NCBI GenBank assembly: GCA_022393335.1 | Contig: JAJEKB010000591.1 | Span: 391,749 to 455,748, forward strand | Direction of reading: 5' to 3' | Length of the DNA: 64,000 nucleotides | Origin: Macrotrachela quadricornifera | Taxonomy: Eukaryota > Rotifera > Eurotatoria > Philodinida > Philodinidae | Part shown: positions 1-9,751 of the stretch, in pieces | Layout of the letters: each line of letters opens with the position of its first letter | Numbering within the stretch: the stretch's first letter is position 1 | Notes under the pieces: generated by a model | Seen by the model: the letters and a program-made list of their open reading frames with translations, nothing else | Told to the model about the DNA's origin: nothing | Databases searched by the model: none | Position numbers and translations under genes: made by a program

Positions 1-600
1 ATTCACAGGATTGGAAGGCCTATAGACTAACTATTATAGAAAAAAATAGATAAGCAAAATGACGGATTAAATCAAAAGACAAAAACGGAAACATTGTACG
101 TGTGAATCAATAAATCGTTTTCAATTGAGCATTGGTTTCACAGATAATGCTGTCACCAAAGGATATCGTAAATATGTAGTTTATATTCATACGAATATTC
201 AAGTTATTAAAGAATCTATTGAACAATGTTGTCAGAGAAAAGACAAATCTTATGACTTATCTGAATAAAAGAAATAGCATGATGCAGTTTTAACTATTAG
301 GTATGCAATTAAATTTCATAAACTGGTGAGAATTGAGAATTTTGCAGTACACATGCTATTAAAGATAATGAAGCGATATAATCGACGCGACTAAATATCC
401 GTAAAGATCTGTTTTACTTAAATATGTAAATAATTATCTTCATAAATAATAAATGAGCAAAAATACATCAAGATTTCTTTTTTATTTCAATTTAACATTA
501 GAGAAAAATACAGAAAAATATATGAGATATCTATATATCCATGAGAACGAAAATAGAGATTATTTATTATTCTATCTAAGAATCTTTCTTATATATATAT
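1..600. other. Intergenic, nothing recognised
   Basis: This is AT-rich sequence downstream of the MCM2 stop codon. I see no long open frame, no RNA gene and no clear repeat. Its right part should contain the MCM2 3' UTR, which is transcribed leftward. Confidence 0.5.
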
Positions 601-3600
601 TTAAAGAGCTTGTGTAATAAATTTATCTTCATATTTAAATCCATGTGAACGAAACAATGGTGATTCATAAAATTGTTTCAAATCTATTACACTATATTGA
701 CGAGCCTAAATACATGAAAAATATTATTAGAAAAATAACAAATAAATAAAGATTCAAATAATATTTACCCGACTCTTAAGATCTTCTTCAGAAATTTTAA
801 TTGCTGCTCCAGCTGATGCAACACGATCAACACCATAGCGATTACGTTGAAATGCTAAATTTTCTTGAAATAATTGTTTTAATAAAAATAATAAAAATTC
901 ATTATTATCTTTTTTATATGTTAAATAACGTTGAAAAACCTAAAAATAAAAATTGAATGAAATTTTTATATTTTATTTTCTCTAAATATAATACTTTTTT
1001 CATTGTTCGCATAATACCATATTTTTGTGCATCAATAAAACTTTGAAGTACAATTTGAATAGCTACATTAATATCATCATCATTAACAAAATCACGTAAA
1101 TGTATTCGTGCATGTGCTTCAGCAATACGAACTATTGATTCAATTTGTCGAACTGTTACTGGAACACTACCAGTTACTAATGATTCACGTCGTAATTTTG
1201 CATATAATTGAGCAACTTTTTCTTGATCAACCGATGTCATACGTGGATGAATACGTCTTTTAGCATAAATTATATATTTTTTAAAGATGTCTTGTGGAAT
1301 TGGTTCAACATTGAATACATTAGGAATGACCTATAAAAGAAAATAATATATTCAATAATAAAAACTAATGATATATCTAGAATATTTTACATGATTTTGT
1401 TGTGCATCATTTTCATTAGCCGATGGATGATGACGCATATGACTTTCAGTTACAAAACGAGCCATTAATTCATCCTAAAATGAATTATATTATTTAAATT
1501 TATTGATAATATAAAATACGAAAAACTTACTTGAACAGGATCAGCAATATCACGTACAGTACATAAAATATCGAAACGTGTTAAAATTGGTTCAGATAAA
1601 TCAACATTATCCATAAATGTTAATGCTGGATCATATCTTCCACCCACAGGATTTGCTGCAGCAATAACTGAACAACGTGCTTGAAGTGTTGTTACAATTC
1701 CAGCTTTTGATATTGAAATACTTTGTTGTTCCATAGCTTCATGTATTGATGTACGATCTTGATCAGACATCTAAAATATAAAAAACTTTATCTTTTCTGT
1801 ATTCAATATAAATAAAAATATTACTTTATCAAATTCATCAATTAAACAAACACCTCGATCAGCCTAGAAGAAAATCATTTCTTTTTAAATATAAAAACAA
1901 AAAAATAAACTAATTTTTGTTAAACATACAAGTACAAGTGCACCAGCTTCAAGTGTCCATTCTCTAGTAACTGCATTTCGTTGTACATAAGCAGTTAAAC
2001 CAACAGCTGATGCACCTCTTCCGGTTGTAAATACTGCTCGATGTGCAGTTTTTTCAATATATTTTAAAAATTGAGATTTAGCTGTTGATGGATCACCACA
2101 TAATAATATATTTATATCTCCACGAACTTGATGTTTTCCACCTATATTATAAAAATAATCTTTTAGTTCGTTCGTTTTAGGTATATAGAAAATGAAGTTT
2201 ACAGGTTCGAATCCGCCGAATCACGATGACGATACTTATATCGTACCATTCGTGTAGACAACAGCGGAAAGAATAAAAATGAACTGTTCTTTAACACTAA
2301 TATCGTATATTAATCGATTTTAGTACCTGTCGAATAGTACATATCAAATCAATTCTTTTTTTTCATATAATGAAATTATGATGTCATTATTGAATATAAA
2401 TAACACGTGATTATTCTTACTAATTTATAAGAAATGTCTTAAGACATACCAGGATTTTTTGGTTCGCCACCAAACATAGCGAATGCAATTGCTTTCTTAA
2501 CCATTTCATGACCATAAATAGATGGTGCAATACTTGCATAAATCTAAATTTTTAAAATAAACAAAAAAACAAACGATATAATCGAAAATAAAATAAAAAT
2601 CAAATTTTTTTACTCGTTGAGCAATTTTTGGATCTTTTGATAAACGTTGTATTTCTTGTATATCTTCATCAGTTAATGTTTCAAATGATATTTTATCTTC
2701 ACGTGTTGATATATAATTAGCTTCAACAATTGTTGCAAATACAGGTAAATTATTTTGAATATTTAATGAAATATTATATGTATTTCGATAGACACCTAAT
2801 ACTTCCTAAGATCAAAAAAAATTTTTTTTTATACAAAAAAAAATTCATTCTAAACAAAAATATTTAACATACAATTTCATCACCTGGTCGACATGTATCA
2901 CAAAGATCACCAAGTAAAAGAATTTCTTTTGAACGTGGAATACGACCTGGTGGAACAGTACCAGGACTTTCTTGAATTGATATTCGTTGATAATTTCGAT
3001 AAAGTGTCTTAAGAAAAAAACAAAATATATATATATGTTAAAATTAATTATTATTTAAACTAAAAAATCCAATTACTTCTTCCATATTAAGTTCAAATGG
3101 TCCATTTGATTGACATTCTGGACATGAACCTGGTTTAATTTCATTTTCTTGATTTTGTGTAAATGGTCCAAGTGTAAAACCACATTTTTGACAATTAAAT
3201 TTAATAATACTTAATTGTGGTAAAACACCTGTTGATGTTGTTACAACACCATTTATACCAATTAATTTATTTAAATGTTCAACTCTTTAATTAAAACAAA
3301 AATATGAAATAAAAAAAACATATTATTTATTTTTAAATTTTCTTACCGTAAATCTCTAATATTATCATTTTGAAGACAATTACTAACACGTACAAATAAT
3401 TCTTTTTCAATTGCACGATGATTTGGATAAAGTTCAAAACATAATTCCGTTAATGCTTCATGAAATATTTTTAATGTTTGTTCAGGTGCACCAAGTAAAA
3501 AAAAAGCTAAGATTTCATCCATTGCCATTAAATGTTCAAAATCAATAATAATTGATTGTTTTTGTTCTTGTACAAGACGACGTAATAATTCACGATAAAT

Positions 3601-6376
3601 TGGTTTATTTGTTCCGCCAACTGTTGTTGTTGTTATTTTAAATGTACGTAAAAATTTTTTAAAATGTCGTATTACTTCATTATGTGGACCAGGCATTTGT
3701 ACCCAATCAGATATTTTATGACCTTGTGTATCACCTAAATTTTTAATATATGCATCTGATTCATCATCCATACCAATATCATCATCATTTCTATGTGAAC
3801 GTTTTCCTTTTCCAGATAAACCAATAATATGTTCATCATCATCAAGATCACTTTCATCATTTAATTCTTGTCCAAGTCGACGACGTTTTTCACGTTCACG
3901 ACGTTTTATTTCACGTTCAGCATGTCGACGTTGTTCAGTTGTCATTTCTTGATTATTTTCTTCATCATCATCAATTCCACCTGCTTCATATCGATCTAAT
4001 TCATCAATTGCTTCATAATCACTATTTTTAAATATTTAGAAAAATATTTTTTTTTTTAATAAAAAATTTACGAAAATATATTTTACCGTTCAAATTCATC
4101 ACCAAATAAATCTTCACCAGATTCTTCACTTGCAATATTTGATTGATCATCACCTAAGATTTCATTTTCTTCTTCACTTAATTGTTCTTCTAAATATAAA
4201 TTTTAATAGGCGCTTCAAAAATGAATTCATATTTATTTTTATTTTTATATTTTTTATATTAATAATCAAATGTCTATAATAGATCGTTGGAATATTGATT
4301 CTCAATCTGAATTAAAAAATAATTCAATTCTAGCTAAAAATTTTCTTTCAACATTTGATCTTGATATACATCATATGCCAAGTAAAAAACTTCATATACT
4401 TGATTATCCCGATGGTGAATATGGTTTTAATCAATTAAAAAATTCTTTTAATAATCTTATTGAAAAAGAAAATCTTTCACATATTGATATAACATCAAAA
4501 ATTGAAGATGAACCAGCTGCAAGACTTATTTTTTTATTTTTATCTAATCCAAAAGATTTATCAACTAAAGTTACACATTTAACAACATATACATCATCTG
4601 AACAACCAATTATATGGATTTTAGTTAAAGAAAAATATCATCCACGTACAAAAGAAAAAATTCCATCTATATGGGAACCATTAACTAATGCACAATATTA
4701 TGAAATAAGACCAATAATTAAAATAGGTAATGAAAAATGGATTGGAACAAGATTTACTATTGGAAGACAAGGTATTTATGATATTATGCAAGATAAAGAT
4801 ATTCATATGGCTTTAACACTTTCACCACAAGCTCAACAAAGACGTAGTAGTTTATTTTAAAGAGAACAAAAAAAAAAAATAAACGCGCGTTTATTTATTC
4901 TCGAATATTTATGTATATATCTGTTTTTTTCATTTATATGAAAAATGAATAATGAATCTCGAAATTTTCTTATTAAACTGAATTATCCATTTTCAAATAA
5001 AAAAGAATTAACTCCAACAATTGTTTTTCTTTATACACCAAAAGATTTTAAACAAATTGTTGAAAATATTTCAAAAGAATTAACTGTTGATTCTGAACAT
5101 TTTCAAACAGGTGATGAATTTCTTGTTGCATTTATTAAAAATCAAGATGATATTAATAAAATTTCAACACGTTATGCACATAAAATAAGTGAAAATGGAA
5201 AATTTTGGTTTATATCAAATAAATATTCATTATTAAATGATGAAAATAATTTTCTTATATTAATTAATTCACAATTTACATCTCCAACATCTTTAATTCA
5301 AATTAAAAATGATTATTATGCAAAATTATTTCAATTAAAAGATAATATATCTAATGTTGTACGTCTTTTTTTTAATCAAATATGAAATCCTTTTTCTGAG
5401 GAAATTATACGAAGGGATATCTTCGAAGAGGATTAACCTATAAGCTTTATCTGTCAGTTTTTTGTATAATAATTGATAATAGGAACTCTTTCTGCAGTCT
5501 ATGTCTTTATTTGTGCTAAATATATAGAAGTTACAACAGAAAAACGAATACTTCTAAATATCGTATTTCGCGCCATTCACCATCTAAGTCATTATGTCTA
5601 TATATGAGTTAAAATCACAGATCTTTAGCAGATATCATGGCTGGCATGAGAATGTAACCGACTGTTAAATTGCTTGTTTTTAATAGAAAAATACCAGGTA
5701 AATTGATCGGAAATGTTCCAGAGAAATTCAGATCACTTTGTTATTCCTATTCTCAAATACGGCTGTAGTTAAAGTATGTATTTTATATCGGTCATATACC
5801 CGGACAGATTCGATGTTGTGATTTCAGAATAAATAAAATGTTCTGAAATTTTCACAATAAAATATGCCCATTAAGAACTATCTCTTTGCAATGCTTTAAA
5901 TCGTAATTCAAAAATCAGATGTTTCTGAGGCCGACCACAGCATATTATTAAAGAAATATCATCAAAGTGCACTATTTCGGCAACAGTGATCTATTAGCTT
6001 GGGCTGTTTTTCGGATATTCATAATTTCGATATGATTGAATAAGTCAAAATATAAAATATAACTTTTATCAATAAGTGTAAAACTTTTTTATCTTATTTT
6101 AATTATTAGATAAATATTGAACATTATCGAACACGAAAACGTAAAGTCGGAGGACAAAATTTAAATAATGAAAGACAAAATTCAATACGATTATCTCCAA
6201 AAGTAAACAATGATAATCAATTATTAAAATCTAATCATATTAATGAAAAACAAATTGAAAATAAAAATTTTTTAAATATTTTTCAATCAAAACATAATTT
6301 AACAAATATATTAATAAAAAAAAAATCTTAAAAACATACCTTCATTTGGAAGACTATCATCTTGAGGAGCAGACAT
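601..6376 (-). CDS. MCM2: DNA replication licensing factor MCM2
   Basis: MCM2 is a subunit of the MCM2-7 replicative helicase in the nucleus. I can join 14 exons: 6376-6340, 4189-4087, 4021-3347, 3284-3077, 3007-2873, 2805-2614, 2543-2450, 2141-1930, 1863-1825, 1770-1531, 1474-1391, 1330-995, 939-769 and 705-601. They total 2631 nt, an intact frame of 876 aa (human about 904). In order one sees an acidic N-terminus, the [13 protein letters not shown] motif, a C4 zinc finger (CQKCGF...CPECQS), Walker [10 protein letters not shown], Walker B LIDEFDK, and an arginine-finger region with [10 protein letters not shown]. The C-terminus resembles human MCM2 ([12 protein letters not shown]). Exon 1 encodes only [12 protein letters not shown] and is separated from exon 2 by a 2.15-kb intron that carries two genes on the other strand. 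All splice sites are GT-AG. The identity is certain; the position of exon 1 is an inference from matching reading phase. Confidence 0.95.
2204..2254 (+). repeat. B-box-like sequence plus nested hairpin in an MCM2 intron
   Basis: Inside the 308-nt MCM2 intron, GGTTCGAATCC (2204-2214) matches the RNA polymerase III B box exactly. It is followed by a two-step hairpin: CACGA/TCGTG outside and ACGATA/TATCGT inside (2222-2254). There is no foldable cloverleaf, so this is not a tRNA gene. It may be a relic of a tRNA-derived short interspersed element, or chance. Confidence 0.35.
4270..4860 (+). CDS. Unrecognised 196-aa protein nested in MCM2 intron 1
   Basis: This is a single uninterrupted frame of 196 codons from ATG to TAA, coding in style (AT-ending codons, mixed residues). 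It lies on the strand opposite MCM2, inside MCM2 intron 1. I see no signal peptide, no membrane segment and no motif I recognise. The C-terminus is polar ([10 protein letters not shown]). A candidate AATAAA follows the stop near 4879. The next gene on the same strand begins 84 nt after this stop, so the two may be co-transcribed. I do not assign a function. Confidence 0.65.
   Translation: MSIIDRWNIDSQSELKNNSILAKNFLSTFDLDIHHMPSKKLHILDYPDGEYGFNQLKNSFNNLIEKENLSHIDITSKIEDEPAARLIFLFLSNPKDLSTKVTHLTTYTSSEQPIIWILVKEKYHPRTKEKIPSIWEPLTNAQYYEIRPIIKIGNEKWIGTRFTIGRQGIYDIMQDKDIHMALTLSPQAQQRRSSLF
4945..6331 (+). CDS. Unrecognised two-exon protein nested in MCM2 intron 1
   Basis: Exon 1 is 4945-5358. It uses the GTACGT donor at 5359, just before the frame would close, and joins in phase 0 to exon 2 at 6110-6331 behind the acceptor ttattttaattattag. 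The predicted protein has 211 aa: a mixed globular-looking N-terminal part of about 138 residues and a basic, Asn/Lys-rich tail starting with [10 protein letters not shown]. No family is recognised. Exon 2 ends 8 nt before the donor of MCM2 exon 1 on the other strand, so the two genes are interlocked. An unspliced version would stop at 5385 (146 aa). A further GTAAAC donor in exon 2 (6203) is also in phase 0; see the findings. Confidence 0.5.
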
Positions 6377-6747
6377 GTTGTTTTTTTTTTATTCTTAATA
6401 TAATTGTCAGTTATGAATGATTCTTAAATTTTAATTGTTCTTTGTTTATATAGTTCTTTATTAATTTTCGCTCTTTATCTTATTATTTTACCAATCAAAA
6501 CAATAAATGAAAAATATTTATAGTATTTATTAATTTTTAAAAAGATTTCTTTTTCTTTTTTATTTTCTATTAAAATATATAATAAGAAAATTTTCTAATT
6601 AAATATTGATTTTGATCGAAGATTTGAACAAGAAATATTTCAATGGTTAATGTTAATAACCAATGAAAAAGTAAAGAACGATTAATATATGTCTTCTTCT
6701 TTTACTGTCTGTCGGCTGATTTAGTCTCATATATCACAGGATTAAAT
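6377..6747. promoter_or_regulatory. Divergent MCM2 / LIN9 intergenic promoter
   Basis: These 371 bp separate the two start codons, which point away from each other. The stretch holds two CCAAT pentamers on the + strand (6491-6495 and 6660-6664), one TTTGAA hexamer (6623-6628) that matches the mammalian CHR element bound by MuvB, and a TTTTCGC stretch near 6459. In DNA this AT-rich TTTGAA is expected often by chance, so these sites are suggestive only. An acceptor-like atatatcacag ends at 6739, 8 nt before the LIN9 start. Confidence 0.55.
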
Positions 6748-9659
6748 ATGACAGCTACAACAATTGATGTTCTATTAAATAATTCTTCAAAATCTCCTTT
6801 GGTTTGAACTTTAAAATATAATTTATAAAATAATATAAATAAAAATTTTCTATAGAAAATAAATGTTGATCATTTAAAACATTTTTTACTTAATGCCAAA
6901 GCTCAACGATGGATGATTTGTGAATGGTTTTATTCAGATATTGATTGGTAATTTTTATTTATTTAACCTTTCAGATAAATTCTTCCTTCCGTTTTGTTTT
7001 TTTCCTTTATAAATTTAGATTAAAAAACAAAGCATATCTTTTTCTTTCAGTAAATAATTTAATCTATGATTATTTTCTTATAGAAATAGAAAAATTAAGA
7101 TATAAGCATAATACTTATTATGATCTACTAGAGAAATATGATATTTCTTAATTGATAATTTGCAACAGATAAATTTATTTCGTTATTTCAGATCAGCTGT
7201 TTTTTACATTTTTTTTTCCTACTGTTAGTATTTACAAATTTTATACGTAGTTTGATAAAATGAAATAAAGTAAATATTTTTTTAGGGTCATATCCATTTG
7301 AATAAGTTAATAATGGTGCGATAACTTTCATTTTTTTTCTTTATACTATAATCAATAGATGTATTCACCTCCTTGTAACCTTGACTATGAGGTCACATAT
7401 CAAATAATTAAATGAAGTCAATGTCTCTAGTCGAATAATGTAAGCAGAAAGTACATTTAATATGTTATTTTACAAGACGTCCTTTATGATGTTCAAGGAT
7501 GTACAAAAAAAAAAAATTTCAAGGCCAACTTTCTTGTAGTTCTTTTTTTTTTATTATTACATATCCAACCAAAAAAATACCAAAACAGTTGCTTCTATTT
7601 TTACTTTCTTTCTGCTCACCGACATAAACAAATAAGGATAAGTTATGCGAACCATTTTCATCGTTGCTTATAAAAAAGAAAAAAACGACTTATTTTTTCC
7701 TCTCTCTCTCGTCTCGTTTTTCTATGTACTTATTGCAATTAAAATCATATTTAATGGAAAACTGACATTCTCTTTTTTTTTTTTCTTCTCATTTACTTGT
7801 TTTGATTGAAGGTGTTTGTTAACTACAGAAAATGAATTTGAAAATTGTATGGAACATTTTTTTCCTGAAATTCTTAATAATACAACAAAACCATTGAAAT
7901 TAACTCGATATCAATGGAATTTAATACGACGTCGATTTGGTAAACCTCGAAGGTAATTATTTATTTTTAAGATTGAATAAAGTTCTTTTTTTTTTTCTTT
8001 TTATTAGATTATCATCAGAATATCTTAAAAATGAACGAATTAAATTATCTAAACAACGAAATTTACTTCATATAATTCAAACTGAAACAAAAACACATTA
8101 TAAATCAGAAAAAATCTTTCGAAATTCTCTTCCATCATTAATTATTTCATCATTACAACCAGGTTCTCGTGTTATTGGTTTGTTTATTTTGAAAAATTTT
8201 AAAAATAAAAAAACTATTATATATATAATTTAGTTCGACTTTTTCGTTTATCACAATTTAGTTTATATCATGGAAAATTTATTTGTCGAAATGAAATAAA
8301 TAATCATTTATATAAAATTTTATTTGATGATCCAAATATCGGTTCATTAAATGTTAATGATTATGATGTTATGGTATGAAAGAAGAAAGAAAGAAAGATT
8401 GGCTATTCTATATAGTTTATTATTTTGTTATTTAGTCTGAAGAGCCACTCGAACGTTTTGTCCTTGCAGACAAGTTAAAAACAATAAAATTTGGAGAAAA
8501 AAATCAAGTATAAATATAAAGACAAGAATTTTTTTTTTTTTAAAGTTTAATTCTATTTTTTTTTTCATTTTAGGAATATTTAAATAGTGATAATGATGAA
8601 GATGAACTTCAAACAACAGATGAAGATGAAACAATAATAAAAACAGATCGTATTACAAAAATACCTGATCGATTATTATATCTTATTGTATGTTTTATAA
8701 TTAATTAAGAAAAAAAACAATAATATGATCTATTTTTTTAAGATTCGAGTATCACGAATACTTTGTGCTAAACGTGATTCTATTGAAAGTTTACGTAAAA
8801 TGAATGATCAAGCTGAATATGAAGTTTGATGTTTTTTTTATATTTAAATTTTAATTAATTTTATATAGAGAAGTAGACAAATTCCATTGAGTGATATTTT
8901 TCGACGAGATTATGCACATTTAATACAATGGTTAGGAAAATTAAACGAATATTTAGCAAAATTTATTGATGAAATTAATAATATATGTCGAGAAGTAATA
9001 TATTGATTAAAAAAAAAACAATTTTTTTTTCTTTATTAAATTAATTTTTAATTAAGGTTGTAACAGATGAACAATTACTTGTAGTATTTAATGATACAAA
9101 ATTTGTATGTGATAGATCACAAAGATTAGCAAAAGAACTTATTAATAAACTTAATGTTTGTAACAAGAAAATATAAGAATAAGAATTTTGATTTTTGTTT
9201 TTTTGTTGAAATATAGATTCCACCGATGATTATTAATGAAGGAAATATTGAATTAATAACAAAACTTGTTGCTCTTGTTGTTCAAATGAAAGTTTGTATA
9301 AATTATTTTATTATTGTTTTATTTCTTTTTTTGTTTTTAAAAGGAATTTTCTGAAAGTGAAGGATCTTTTTTGGAATTACATGCTCTTGATGAAGCAAAT
9401 GAAAATTTTAAAAAATTTATTCATCCATCATTATTAAAGTATAAATTTATTTTTATATATAATTTAATATAATTTTATTTTACTTTTAATTAAAAGTACT
9501 TATAAACAATGTGTAGAAAGTAGTCTAACACAATTTAAATCTGGTTTAAATAATCGACCTGGTCTTGGTTTATTACAATCATTTCTTCATACACAAACAG
9601 AAACAAATAATCAACAAACAAAAAATTCTTCTATAAATCAAACTTTCTTTAGTGTTTAA
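6748..9659 (+). CDS. LIN9: LIN9 (MuvB/DREAM complex core subunit)
   Basis: LIN9 is a scaffold of the MuvB core, which joins DREAM to silence cell-cycle genes or B-MYB to activate them. Thirteen exons join in phase: 6748-6801, 6856-6947, 7812-7952, 8008-8177, 8234-8373, 8436-8507, 8574-8687, 8743-8823, 8869-8994, 9057-9155, 9217-9291, 9344-9438 and 9497-9659. They make 473 aa. The DIRP domain is clear: KAQRWMICEWFYSDID, then LTRYQWNLIRRRFGKPRR, as in human LIN9 (EWFYSNID, LMGKPRR). The following blocks (LSSEYLKNERIKLSKQRN, LPSLIISSLQPGSRVIG) and the C-terminal helical region also align with the family. The N-terminus is shorter than in vertebrate LIN9. Intron 2 is long (6948-7811) and otherwise empty. 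The ABCA gene begins 92 nt after the stop. Confidence 0.92.
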
Positions 9660-9751
9660 CTAATTAATTAAATATATATATATATTATGTTAGGTTTTTT
9701 TTATTCTAGATGAAAGTAATCTAGCCATTAGATATATATTATTTTATCAAT
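9660..9751 (+). promoter_or_regulatory. Short LIN9-ABCA intercistronic gap with acceptor-like site
   Basis: Only 92 nt separate the LIN9 stop from the ABCA start. The gap contains a T-rich tract ending in AG at 9709 (ttttttttattctag), 42 nt before the ATG. That arrangement fits a spliced-leader acceptor of a downstream cistron. There is hardly room for a separate promoter and terminator. This is an inference; no transcript evidence is available. Confidence 0.4.

Noticed and set aside
2150..2260. Possible tRNA gene around GGTTCGAATCC
   Set aside because: The T-stem pairs only at two positions, and there is no A box, anticodon arm or acceptor stem.
7937..8233. 98-codon frame across LIN9
   Set aside because: It is LIN9 exon 8008-8177 read through the flanking introns, already covered by the gene model.
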